Shown: one piece after another, positions 25,256 to 33,102 of the stretch
Numbering within the stretch: the stretch's first letter is position 1
Layout of the letters: each line of letters starts with the position of its first letter
DNA from: Kribbella voronezhensis
GTDB lineage: Bacteria > Actinomycetota > Actinomycetes > Propionibacteriales > Kribbellaceae
Assembly (NCBI RefSeq): GCF_004365175.1
Contig: NZ_SOCE01000001.1
Span: forward strand, 2,919,306-2,983,305
DNA length: 64,000 nt
Direction: 5' to 3'
Notes under the pieces: generated by a model
What the model saw: the letters and a program-made list of their open reading frames with translations, nothing else
Told to the model about the DNA's origin: nothing
The model's database searches: none
Translations under genes and position numbers: made by a program

Positions 25256-26562
25256 GCGGTCTCGCGGGAGGATCGGGTGTCATCGGTGAGAGCCGGAACA
25301 GGCCTGGGTCCCCAAGCCGTCCCAGCCGTCCCAGGCGTAACTTCGCAGGTCAGCCCCGGGACGGCTTGGGAACCTGGGACGGCTTGAGCCGTCCCAGGGG
25401 GTGAAGCCGTCCCCGTGCTGACCTGCGAAGGGACGGCTGGGACGGCTGGGACGCCTTCTCCCGAGACCGTCTTTGGCTCAGGGCAGTAGCGGTTCCACGC
25501 ATCACTGAAATCGCTTCGGGTGTAGCCCTTGGCCTGCCCGGTGGTGAAGCGGATGTTCGCGCTACGGATCTCAAAGTCCCGCAGCAAGTTGCCCATCTTC
25601 ATCGGGGTCAGCCCATTGGGTCCGTGGGTCGCCCAGGGAGCTTCCGGATCAGCCTTGAGCCGGTCGAGAAGTACAGCGGTCGGCAGTGCGTCCGCGTCCT
25701 GAAATGCGATGCGGCAGTCGGACAGGAGCCGGGTGTGCAGCGACGCCTCATCGCCAGCGTCGCGGTCGCTAGTCAACGCAACGGCGGCCTTGCGTGCTGC
25801 CCGGGGCCAGGTCCCGCCCGCCAGATCGGCAACGGCAATCAGCGGTTCCCAGGTGTCAGCAGCACGGTCCTCCAACGGCATATCCGGGGCAGCGTGGGTG
25901 AGTTCGTCCAGGTGCGCGGTGAGCCATAGGTTGAGGCGCTGGCGCAGCTCGTCCAGTTGGGGGCCGTCGCGGCGGACCCGATACGGCTGGACTTCTTCAC
26001 CGGGCGCACGGCGGCGCATTCGGACGATCGCGGCGCGGTCCTCGATGGTGTCGGGCATGACACCAATCCCTGCAAGTGCGGCCATGGCGAACGTCTGGAT
26101 TTTCTCCACCGCATCCTTGCCCGCGTTGTAGCGCAGAGTGGGACGCCCGCGTTGGTGACCGGCGTTCAGCAGTCCGCGCAGGTCTTCGTTGTCGCCCGCC
26201 TTCGGACCGAAAATAGTGTCGGCCTCATCGATCAGCAGCGTGGGCGGATCTGATGGCATGAGGCCAATTGATCGGTAGACGGCTGACGGGCTGGCGTTGG
26301 TGGTCATCAATGGCCGGTGACACATCCCCTCGACCATGTCGAGTAACCGGGATTTACCGCACCGCTTCTCAGGCGCTCGGATCACCAACCGGGGTGCGCA
26401 GTTCCATGCCGGAATGGCGTGGGATGCGGCGATCCACAGGACGACCGCGACCATCGCTGAAGTGCTGGGCAGGATGACATAGCGGGCGACAGTGGCGGTG
26501 ACGTCGTCCAGGAGTTCGGCGCCGTTTTCCGTGTCGTCGGTGGTGTCGTTCGGGGTGGTCAT
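25252..26562 (-). CDS. DUF3631 domain replication ATPase/helicase-like protein
   Basis: A 436-aa P-loop protein. Walker A is APEKRCGKSRLLDM and Walker B is PTLLIDEADTIFGPKAGDNE, followed by LLNAGHQRGRPTLRYN. The DUF3631 region spans about residues 150-340. The C-terminal 70 residues are low complexity (AVPGSQAVP, TPGTAGTAWG) because their DNA forms a 90-bp palindrome. It partners with the overlapping Prim-Pol gene and probably opens or loads DNA during element replication. The start at 26562 overlaps the Prim-Pol stop (ATGA). Confidence 0.88.
   Translation of the reverse strand: MTTPNDTTDDTENGAELLDDVTATVARYVILPSTSAMVAVVLWIAASHAIPAWNCAPRLVIRAPEKRCGKSRLLDMVEGMCHRPLMTTNASPSAVYRSIGLMPSDPPTLLIDEADTIFGPKAGDNEDLRGLLNAGHQRGRPTLRYNAGKDAVEKIQTFAMAALAGIGVMPDTIEDRAAIVRMRRRAPGEEVQPYRVRRDGPQLDELRQRLNLWLTAHLDELTHAAPDMPLEDRAADTWEPLIAVADLAGGTWPRAARKAAVALTSDRDAGDEASLHTRLLSDCRIAFQDADALPTAVLLDRLKADPEAPWATHGPNGLTPMKMGNLLRDFEIRSANIRFTTGQAKGYTRSDFSDAWNRYCPEPKTVSGEGVPAVPAVPSQVSTGTASPPGTAQAVPGSQAVPGLTCEVTPGTAGTAWGPRPVPALTDDTRSSRETA
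25341..25430. repeat. 90-bp nested palindrome, candidate replication origin
   Basis: Three pairs of perfect arms share one centre at 25385.5: CTTCGCAGGTCAG/CTGACCTGCGAAG (13 bp), GGGACGGCTT/AAGCCGTCCC (10 bp) and CTGGGACGGCT/AGCCGTCCCAG (11 bp, 2-nt loop). Further GGGACGGCT units flank it on both sides (25316-25333 and 25430-25453). It lies in the 3' end of the DUF3631 gene. Iteron-bearing origins inside rep genes are known for some AICEs; the assignment here is inference. Confidence 0.75.
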
Positions 26563-27437
26563 GCGGCGATCCCTTCGTCGCGGAAACCGCCGGCGATGGC
26601 GGCTTTGATGTCTCGGTCGCTTTGCGCGGCTTGGTGTCCGGCGTAGGTCAGGGCGGCGAGTGCGGTGGTCTGCTCGATTGCTCCGGCTGCGACCATCCGG
26701 GCGGCGCCTCTCGCGGCGCCGTACAGGGTCGTGCGGCGCTTGCCTTGTGGTGCTCGTCGAACGGCGTCGAGCAGGCTGTCCAGGAGCTTGTCGGGGTGGG
26801 AGATGCCCCCGCCCGGTCGTGTGGTGACGAGGCTGGTTCGCGGGGTGGCCGGATCGGCCGGCGCGGGTGGCAGGCATGCGGTGATGAGAGCGGGGGGCAT
26901 CTCTGCTGTGTCGGGTGTGCTGGTGGTCGCCCACCGGTAGGGCAGGCCAGTGCGGTGGTGGATCGATGGTGGGAGCACGACGTATCCCCCGTCGGCTTTG
27001 ATGTCGATTCCCGGGTGTCCGGGCATCGGGCGTGAGGGCATCGGGTGTCCGGGGTGGCGGTAGTAGAGGTGTTGTCCGCCGGAGCCGGTGATGACTCGCA
27101 GGGTGCGCGGGAGCAGTCCGTCGTTCACCAGGTTGGTCATGCTCGTGGTGCCGCCGTGTGCGGGGTCGACGTCGACCACCAGGAGCCCTGACACGGCGCC
27201 GGCGCGGAGCGCGAGTTGGCCGTATGGGACGGCGGCGATGATCGCGGCGACGCGGTGCGGGTCGGTGGTGGCGGCGTAGAAGCCGTGGCAGGTGAGGTGT
27301 CCGCAGGTTGCGGGGTCGTGGTCGGTGGCGGTGTGGCAGGGGGTGCAGTTGGCTACGGGCCGCTTGGATCGGGCGAGCATGAACACGGGCCATCCGTGGG
27401 TGGCGGCCTCGAGTGCTGCGGTGAGGATCTGGTTCAT
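26559..27437 (-). CDS. Bifunctional DNA primase/polymerase (Prim-Pol, RepSA-type role)
   Basis: A 292-aa protein of the PF09250 type. It shows ALEAATHGWPVFMLARSKRP at the N-terminus and a Cys/His stretch (CTPCH...CGHLTCH). The catalytic GLLVVDVDPAHGGT (DxD) is followed by RVITGSGGQHLYYRHPGH (sGGxH motif) and GIDIKADGGYVVLPPSIH. Such enzymes prime and extend DNA on AICEs and phages, and with the DUF3631 ATPase form the replication module. The gene starts at ATG 27437, 24 bp after the RRQRL gene. Confidence 0.92.
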   Translation of the reverse strand: MNQILTAALEAATHGWPVFMLARSKRPVANCTPCHTATDHDPATCGHLTCHGFYAATTDPHRVAAIIAAVPYGQLALRAGAVSGLLVVDVDPAHGGTTSMTNLVNDGLLPRTLRVITGSGGQHLYYRHPGHPMPSRPMPGHPGIDIKADGGYVVLPPSIHHRTGLPYRWATTSTPDTAEMPPALITACLPPAPADPATPRTSLVTTRPGGGISHPDKLLDSLLDAVRRAPQGKRRTTLYGAARGAARMVAAGAIEQTTALAALTYAGHQAAQSDRDIKAAIAGGFRDEGIAA

Positions 27438-27461
27438 CGTTGGTTCTCCCCTCGAGTGGGT

Positions 27462-27902
27462 TCAGGCGGCGTAGGCGTTGGGTGTGGTGTTGCGGTAGGC
27501 GCCGGTCATGCAGTCGGTGCAGCGTCCGTCAGAGGTCGGGATGCAGTAGTCGGCGACGTGGCCGCAGAGCTTGCAGCGGCGTCGCGCTTCCATGGCTTTG
27601 TCCAGGGCGTTGAGTTGGGCCGGTGAGGCGACGCGGGATGGTTTGGCGAGGTCGAGCCGGTACAGCCAGGCCCACCGTTTGCCGTTGCGCCACACGAGCA
27701 GCGCGTAGGGTTCGTGGCCGCCAGGGCACATGCGCATCGCGCGGAGTTGGCGGCGGGTGGCGAGTCCGCCGGGTGCGAACTTGTACTTGAACACCGGTGT
27801 CCCGTGCAGGTCCCAGCCGAGCCACTCCCCGCCGTTCCACAGCGTGACCCACCGCGAGGCCGCCGGGTGCAGACTCGCCCGGTCCATCAATGCGCCGGTC
27901 AT
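27462..27902 (-). CDS. RRQRL motif zinc-binding protein
   Basis: A 146-aa protein matching the small family found on actinobacterial mobile elements: LATRRQLRAMRMCPGGHEPY, then WLYRLDLAKPSRVASPAQLN. A C-terminal zinc site CKLCGHVADYCIPTSDGRC continues to TDCM. Its role is unknown; position next to Prim-Pol suggests replication or regulation. The start at ATG 27902 overlaps the methyltransferase stop by 4 nt. A 24-bp gap follows before Prim-Pol. Confidence 0.85.
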   Translation of the reverse strand: MTGALMDRASLHPAASRWVTLWNGGEWLGWDLHGTPVFKYKFAPGGLATRRQLRAMRMCPGGHEPYALLVWRNGKRWAWLYRLDLAKPSRVASPAQLNALDKAMEARRRCKLCGHVADYCIPTSDGRCTDCMTGAYRNTTPNAYAA

Positions 27903-28855
27903 GCCGCCTCGATCGAGTCGGCCGTGACGATTCGGCGGGCGACCCACTCGAACACCGGCACGGCGACCGAGTTACCGAGCTGCGTGTACCGGTCCCGATC
28001 GGACTGCGGTTCACCGTGGGACGTGGCCGTCCAGCCGTCCGGGAACCCCTGCAGGCGTTCACCTTCCAGCGGGGTGAGCCGTCGCGGTCCGGTGTCGGGT
28101 TGGACGACGTAGGTGACCATCGACGGGTCTTGTTTGTCGTTGCCACCGTGGCTCACGAGCGAGTACGCCGCCGCCGGCGCCCAGGTCATGCCGCTGCCTC
28201 GGTCGTCGCGGTCGCGGCGGTCTGCTCCAACGCTGCTCGCAGCTCCGGCGGCAGGTTGCGGCGTCGCCGGGCGGTGCGGGTGAGGATTCCCCGGCAGACG
28301 GTCGGGTTCAAGGAGTACTTGGACAGGTGCGGTCCGGTCTCCAGAATGTCCGACAAGGACGAGTCGGCGGCGCCTGTGGGGTACTCCGAAACCGCGAGCG
28401 TCCAGCACCCGCCAGGCACTGTCCATCCCGAGCTGGGCCAGGTCACCGAGGACCGCGCCGAAGTCGTGTCCGTCGTTGACGGACAGAAGGCCAGGGACGT
28501 TCTCGCCGACGAACCAACGGGGATGTAGCTGCGCCAGCAGTCGCGCGACGTGCACCCACAATCCTGAGCGTGGGTCACCCAGGCCGCCACGACGGCCCCG
28601 AGATGAGTTTCCCTGGCAGGGCCATCCGGCCGCGACGATGGTTCGTTCGGGAACAACGCCAACTGCTCTGAGGTCATCGGCGGTCACCTTCGTGAGGTCT
28701 TCGAACAGATGCGTTGCGGGGAACCGGTCGGCCAGGACACCGCGTGCGGCAGGGGCGATCTCGACAGCGGCGAGGGCGGGGATGCCGGCGCGCTGGAACC
28801 CGAGATCGATGCCGCCGATGCCGGCGCACAGCGACACCAGATGCAGGCCGGTCAC
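27899..28855 (-). CDS. C5-cytosine DNA methyltransferase (orphan)
   Basis: A 318-aa enzyme with motif I LVSLCAGIGGIDLGFQRAG, motif IV AAGWPCQGNSSRGRRGG with the catalytic Pro-Cys, motif VI VGENVPGLLS, motif VIII RRRRLVLVG and motif X LGNSVAVPVFEW. The target-recognition region between VIII and IX is short. It methylates cytosine in an unknown site, most likely to shield the element from host restriction. No cognate endonuclease gene is adjacent. The GTG start at 28855 overlaps the upstream stop. Confidence 0.92.
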   Translation of the reverse strand: MTGLHLVSLCAGIGGIDLGFQRAGIPALAAVEIAPAARGVLADRFPATHLFEDLTKVTADDLRAVGVVPERTIVAAGWPCQGNSSRGRRGGLGDPRSGLWVHVARLLAQLHPRWFVGENVPGLLSVNDGHDFGAVLGDLAQLGMDSAWRVLDARGFGVPHRRRRLVLVGHSGDRTAPVQVLLEPDRLPGNPHPHRPATPQPAAGAASSVGADRRDRDDRGSGMTWAPAAAYSLVSHGGNDKQDPSMVTYVVQPDTGPRRLTPLEGERLQGFPDGWTATSHGEPQSDRDRYTQLGNSVAVPVFEWVARRIVTADSIEAA

Positions 28856-29187
28856 TTGCTGCTCTTGCTGGTCGTGTTGGTTCCCGCGCCTCGGGTGGCG
28901 CGGATGTGGTTGATGACGTGGCGCCCGATCCGGACCCGTAGCCCGGAGCCGTCGCACTTGCCGCAATGGCGGTAGGCGTTGCCGAGCGGGGACTTGAACT
29001 TGCCCGCGCCCTTGCAGCGGCGGCACTTCCCGAACGGCCAGACAAGGCAGGTCAGGAGGTAGAAGGCGATGCTCACGGTGACGATGAGTGCCACGGTGGC
29101 GGCCTGGGCGAGGGTGTGGACGGTGGCGGTGAGTCCGCTACCGTGGGTAGCGGCTGTGAGGAGGGTGGTAGCGGTGGTGGTTGGCAC
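28852..29187 (-). CDS. Small membrane protein with DnaJ-type CxxCxG zinc module
   Basis: A 111-aa protein. A polar N-terminus (about 25 residues) leads to one hydrophobic segment at about 28-52 (VALIVTVSIAFYLLTCLVWP). FGKCRRCKGAGKF and CGKCDGSG follow, the paired CxxCxG repeats of DnaJ zinc centres, then a basic tail. It may be a membrane-tethered zinc protein used in conjugation; the family is not named. The start is GTG 29187. Three copies of the CCGCTACC 8-mer lie in its first codons. Confidence 0.7.
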   Translation of the reverse strand: MPTTTATTLLTAATHGSGLTATVHTLAQAATVALIVTVSIAFYLLTCLVWPFGKCRRCKGAGKFKSPLGNAYRHCGKCDGSGLRVRIGRHVINHIRATRGAGTNTTSKSSK

Positions 29188-29331
29188 GGGAAGCCTCCGA
29201 AGGGCTGTTTTTGGGCGTGAGGAGCCGTGGCCGCTACCCGCTACGCGTGGATGAACGGCCTGGTCAGGTTCTGGTTGTGAGGTAGCGGGACGGGTAGCGC
29301 AGCCGCTACCGGTAGCCCGGGGGCCGCTACC
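29135..29331. repeat. Cluster of 8-mer CCGCTACC/GGTAGCGG repeats, candidate clt transfer locus
   Basis: Seven exact copies, in both orientations, at 29135, 29146, 29167, 29231, 29281, 29303 and 29324, plus near-copies at 29238, 29293 and 29311. The cluster starts 30 bp beyond the tra stop and runs into the next gene. FtsK-like TraB proteins of Streptomyces plasmids bind 8-bp repeats (TRS) in a clt locus near traB, so this is the obvious candidate; the sequence itself differs from the known TRS. Confidence 0.75.
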
Positions 29332-29360
29332 GCGACCGTCCCGCCGCCTTCTCTAGACGG

Positions 29361-31574
29361 TTACTCTGCGTTGATTTCGCGGCGGTGTATCGCGGCGCGG
29401 ATGTCGTCGGCTCGGGCGCCCTTGCGGGTCGCGCCGTCGCGTTTGACGTTGACGCTGGGCACGTTTAGGCCGCGTGCCTGTGCCGAGATCGCTTCGGCGG
29501 TGGTGCCTTCGTACTGTTCGGGCATGTCCTGGGCCAGGCGTCCGGCGATGGTGTCCCAGTGCGCGGCGTTGTCGGCGCCCATCACGGTGAGCACGTCGGC
29601 CAGGACGTCGCGGGTGGCGCGCTCGATCTGCTCGCCGGCTGCTTCACCGGTGAGGGTGCCGAGGCGTTCGCGGTGTTTGCGGGCGGCGGTCAGGATCTTG
29701 TCGGCGTCGGTGTGGTCGGCCAGGAACGTCCGCACCGTGGGTGTCGCGTCGGACGCGCCGTACAGGTAGCCGACGCCCCGGTACTCATCACCGATCGGCA
29801 GCTTGGAGGCGTCGAAGCCTTCCTGGTAGGCGTCGCCTCCCAGCACGGCTTCCGATACGACGCGGTTGCCGCAGCGCAGGGCGAACCGGTTGGTGTGGTT
29901 GTCCCTGTACCGGTTGAACAAACGGGCCACGTCGCCGGCGCCGACACCGCCCGGCTTCTGCGAGCTGGACTCGATGATCACGCCCGCGCTCGGGCCGACT
30001 GCTTGGATGCGGGACAGTTTGGCGGCGATCTCCTTATTGATCGCTTGGTCTTCGGTCTCGAAGTAGACCTGGAACTCTTCCATCACCAGCACCAGGACCC
30101 GTAGGTCCGGGTAACGGCGGTCGCGTGCGAGTTCCTCGGTCAGCTTGCCTTCGGGGCACTGGTCGACCGGCAATGTCGTCAAGATGCTGTTCACGGTGTC
30201 GATGTGCGCCAAGATCTCGTCCAGGATCGCCCGGAAGTGCTCGATCGGGTCCGTGTCATTGGGGTTCGGGTGGGTCCCGAACACGATGCGGTGGGCAACC
30301 TTCTTGAACGCCAACCAGTCCGGGGAGTTCTTGCCGTCGACGATGACCAGCTTCACGTTCGGGTCCAACGCGGCATGCAGCGCGATCAGCCGGGCCGCGA
30401 ACGTCTTGCCCTTGCGGGGCTGGGCACCGACCAGCAGCGACGTCCACATCAGCATCAGGTTGACCGGGTTGTCGCGTTCGTCGCGGCCGAACTTCACCGG
30501 CCGCCACACCGAGCGCGGCTTGCAGTCCAGCATGTCCGTACGGCCCACCGGCACGGCGAGCGGGTCACGGTCGGCCACGAACAACGTGTGCCGGCGCGAG
30601 CTGGTCTTGTCCGGAGTCAAGAACACCTGGTTCACGTGCACATCCAGACCAGAGGCGATCTTCTCCCGCGACCCGGACACGTCCGACCAGCCCTTGCCGT
30701 ACGGAAGATCCACCAACACCTGAGACCCCGTGTTGCGGGCATCCCTGGACATCTGCGACCCGAACCGGATCTCCTGATCGGTCTTGTCCGGACGACCCAG
30801 CCCGGCCGCGTAGTAAGCGCGCAACACGATGTCCGAGTTCAGCTTCCGGAACCGAGGCGCCACAACCGCAGTACCAACCAGCGTCTGACCGGCCGGGCGC
30901 CCGTAATGCGCCAACGCAGCGACCGCACCGGCGCCCGCAGCCGTCAGAAGGGTCGCAGGAGCGGCGTTCCACAGGATCGGCGCACTGATCATCACGCCGA
31001 TGTTCTGAGCCGTCAGAACGCAGCCACGCCACAACCGGGTCGCCTTGAGCTGACGGTGGATCTTCTCCCACTCCTTCAACTCCCGCTCATCGGCCGCTGC
31101 CTGCTCAAGAGCGACCGAGTTCGGGACCCACCACCACGCGATCTGCTTACCTACAAGGCGAAACAGGCCACGGCCAGCAAACCAGGACAGCTTCGCGCCG
31201 TACCACGGCGACCGGACCGCGTGATAGCCGAGAACATGACTCGACCGGCCCGCCGCACGGCGAACTGTGGCGGGCAGGTTCTCCGGGCGCAGGTGTACCG
31301 GGATGATCGGCAGCCACTCACCAGCCGCGACCGCGACCGGCACGCCCGGCTTGTCCACCGGCACGAGCACCCTGCCCGCACCAGGCGAGGTGTCGGTTCC
31401 GTCGTCCAGGGCGACTTCATAGGCGTTGTCCATCCGCTCGACCTCACCCGCCGACAGCGGCACGGTTTGGCCGGCACTGTCGTCGGGGCTCTGCGGGGTG
31501 TCGTCGCGGCGGGCGCGGTGGGCGTCCAGGTCGATCGGCTCGGCCACGTCGTTCGGCAGTTCAGTCATGGTCAC
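29361..31574 (-). CDS. FtsK/SpoIIIE-type DNA translocase (conjugative Tra)
   Basis: A 737-aa protein. An acidic N-terminus (about 110 residues) is followed by two hydrophobic stretches near 140-150 and 195-240. The motor domain has Walker A LLVGAQPRKGKTFAARL, Walker B VLVLVMEEFQVYF, and IIESSSQKPGG with RDNHTNRFALRCGN beyond. The last 70 residues resemble a winged-helix gamma domain that reads 8-bp DNA signals. It should pump double-stranded element DNA into recipient cells. The GTG start at 31574 overlaps the upstream stop. Confidence 0.93.
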   Translation of the reverse strand: MTMTELPNDVAEPIDLDAHRARRDDTPQSPDDSAGQTVPLSAGEVERMDNAYEVALDDGTDTSPGAGRVLVPVDKPGVPVAVAAGEWLPIIPVHLRPENLPATVRRAAGRSSHVLGYHAVRSPWYGAKLSWFAGRGLFRLVGKQIAWWWVPNSVALEQAAADERELKEWEKIHRQLKATRLWRGCVLTAQNIGVMISAPILWNAAPATLLTAAGAGAVAALAHYGRPAGQTLVGTAVVAPRFRKLNSDIVLRAYYAAGLGRPDKTDQEIRFGSQMSRDARNTGSQVLVDLPYGKGWSDVSGSREKIASGLDVHVNQVFLTPDKTSSRRHTLFVADRDPLAVPVGRTDMLDCKPRSVWRPVKFGRDERDNPVNLMLMWTSLLVGAQPRKGKTFAARLIALHAALDPNVKLVIVDGKNSPDWLAFKKVAHRIVFGTHPNPNDTDPIEHFRAILDEILAHIDTVNSILTTLPVDQCPEGKLTEELARDRRYPDLRVLVLVMEEFQVYFETEDQAINKEIAAKLSRIQAVGPSAGVIIESSSQKPGGVGAGDVARLFNRYRDNHTNRFALRCGNRVVSEAVLGGDAYQEGFDASKLPIGDEYRGVGYLYGASDATPTVRTFLADHTDADKILTAARKHRERLGTLTGEAAGEQIERATRDVLADVLTVMGADNAAHWDTIAGRLAQDMPEQYEGTTAEAISAQARGLNVPSVNVKRDGATRKGARADDIRAAIHRREINAE

Positions 31575-32425
31575 TTCTCCCCGTTCTTGAAGAGGCGGGT
31601 ACGGAGTTGGCGGAACCGGCTAGCGGTACGGGTGGGTCGTGGTCCGGCGTGGACCAGGTGGGCGAGGGCGGCGCCCATGCCGAGCACGGCGACGGGCAGG
31701 CAGGCGACAACGGTGGTGATCTGCCACGGCGCCTGCGTGACCCCGGCTGCCTCTAGCAGGTGGTAGGCGACCTGACCGAGCGCGCCCAGGACCAGCGCGG
31801 CCAGAGCGGACCACTTTGCAAACGTGCGGGCCGCTACAGGCACCTGCCCCGACAGCCAGACCCGCAGGGCGAACGCAGCGTAGGTCTCGACTCCGATCGG
31901 GAGGGTGATGGCGGAGTTGATGGTGAAGCCGTCCGCGATCCCGGGCAGCGGGTGAACCACCCCGAACCCGGTCAGCGTGCCCAGTCCAACCCAGCCGGAC
32001 CAGACCGCGACGAACGCGGGTAGAGCGAGCAGCAGCACCGGCCACGACCGAACCGGCCGGGCATCCTGGGAGGCAGCCGCGGGGACCTTCTCAGCCTGGG
32101 CAGTTCTGGCAACGATTCCCGGGTCTACGGACGCTGTGACCTGCGGAGATGCCCCTTCCTCCGACGCGGAGGGCATCTCACCGGCACCCGCCACGGGCTC
32201 GGACTCGACCGGGCTCGGAACCGCATGCAAGCGTGGCTCGACCGGTTCCGGGGTGGGCTCGGCCAGCGCGTCCAGAATCGAGCGAGCCTTGTCGGCGCCT
32301 ATCCGGTACTCCTTCATAATCCGGTTTCGAGACGGCAGCGTGCCCAGCTCCGTAGCGAGCTTGCGGGCGACCGGAATCAGGTCCTCAACAGGGACCGGGT
32401 ACGTACTGCGAACGGGAGTGCTCAT
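31571..32425 (-). CDS. DUF2637-like membrane protein (Spd-type, intramycelial spread)
   Basis: A 284-aa protein. Residues 1-60 look like a small helical HTH-like module (LPSRNRIMKEYRIGADKARS). A disordered acidic stretch (60-130) leads to four or five membrane segments. These include the signature SGWVGLGTLTGFGVVHPLPG, then TINSAITLPIGVETYAAFAL, seen in membrane proteins next to AICE tra genes. The usual proposal is a role in spreading the element between mycelial compartments. It overlaps both neighbours by 4 nt. Confidence 0.8.
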   Translation of the reverse strand: MSTPVRSTYPVPVEDLIPVARKLATELGTLPSRNRIMKEYRIGADKARSILDALAEPTPEPVEPRLHAVPSPVESEPVAGAGEMPSASEEGASPQVTASVDPGIVARTAQAEKVPAAASQDARPVRSWPVLLLALPAFVAVWSGWVGLGTLTGFGVVHPLPGIADGFTINSAITLPIGVETYAAFALRVWLSGQVPVAARTFAKWSALAALVLGALGQVAYHLLEAAGVTQAPWQITTVVACLPVAVLGMGAALAHLVHAGPRPTRTASRFRQLRTRLFKNGEK

Positions 32426-32664
32426 GGGTGGATCTCCTTGCCGGCAAGGACCCGTTGTGCGTCGGCGAGGAACCCGGTCAAAGCCCACAGATCGCCTGAC
32501 GCAACGGCAGCCGCATCGGAACCGGCGGGGGATGAATCCGTCGTCACGAGGGTGATGACGTTCGCGAGGCGGCCTTCAAGGTCTGCCCGGATCTCGCCAG
32601 CGGCCTCGAGGCCGAGCCGCTCGGTCCACACCTCATCAAGGCGCGGAGCGCGGTGGCGGTTCAT
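32422..32664 (-). CDS. Hypothetical small AICE protein (80 aa)
   Basis: Mostly helical and acidic (LDEVWTERLGLEAAGEIRAD, LEGRLANVITLVTTDSSPAG). I do not recognise the family. It overlaps the genes on either side by 4 nt, which strongly supports it as a real gene of the transfer operon. Its size and position resemble the small Spd-type proteins of actinobacterial elements. Confidence 0.65.
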   Translation of the reverse strand: MNRHRAPRLDEVWTERLGLEAAGEIRADLEGRLANVITLVTTDSSPAGSDAAAVASGDLWALTGFLADAQRVLAGKEIHP

Positions 32665-32912
32665 GCCGCGCCCTCATTGACGGTCTCGCTGTCGTTAGCC
32701 AGCTCGCGGCCAACGGTCAGGACTCGCCGCTCAGCGCGTCGGATCCGGCGCCAGTCCAGAGCCGACACATTCGGCCCGGCAATCAGGCAGGCGATCTCCG
32801 CGTTCAACAGATCCAGGTCTGCCGCGATCAGCGGCCATTCCCGCTCAATGGCGGCAAGGTCAGCCGGGCTCGGGTCCTCGCTGCTGACGGTCGGAAGGGA
32901 GATGATGCTCAC
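32661..32912 (-). CDS. DUF6284-like small protein, first gene of the leftward operon
   Basis: An 83-aa protein: SPADLAAIEREWPLIAADLD, LLNAEIACLIAGPNVSALDW and RRIRRAERRVLTVGREL. This pattern matches the DUF6284 family often found near GntR and tra genes of AICEs; the label is from memory of the family. It heads the leftward operon directly behind the GntR-controlled region, so it would be switched by that repressor. Confidence 0.7.
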   Translation of the reverse strand: MSIISLPTVSSEDPSPADLAAIEREWPLIAADLDLLNAEIACLIAGPNVSALDWRRIRRAERRVLTVGRELANDSETVNEGAA

Positions 32913-33022
32913 GGGTTGTGCTCCTGTTCGTAATGGGACGGGCGCGACCCAGACGCCTCGGCGGGTGCCACCGCCGGGGCGTCGCTATTTCAGGTCCTAT
33001 CGGCCTTGGTCTGCTTATTTGG

Positions 33023-33081
33023 CTTGTTGGAACAAGTTGCTTGAGTGACATGTTGGAACAAGCCGCATAAGCTTGTCAAGC
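33023..33081. promoter_or_regulatory. GntR-type operators between the divergent AICE operons
   Basis: Two near-identical palindromes, CTTGTTGGAACAAG (33023-33036) and CATGTTGGAACAAG (33049-33062), have centres 26 bp apart. A third, GCTTGTCAAGC, lies at 33071-33081. They lie in the 190-bp gap between the DUF6284 gene (leftward) and the GntR gene (rightward). They are the likely binding sites of the GntR/UTRA protein, a KorSA-like repressor. Confidence 0.75.
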
Positions 33082-33102
33082 ACCAGACGAGAGGAACTTG
33101 AG

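Noticed and set aside
26563..27393. N-terminal extension of the DUF3631 gene
   Set aside because: The upstream 277 codons are a shadow of the Prim-Pol gene; the real start at 26562 overlaps the Prim-Pol stop.
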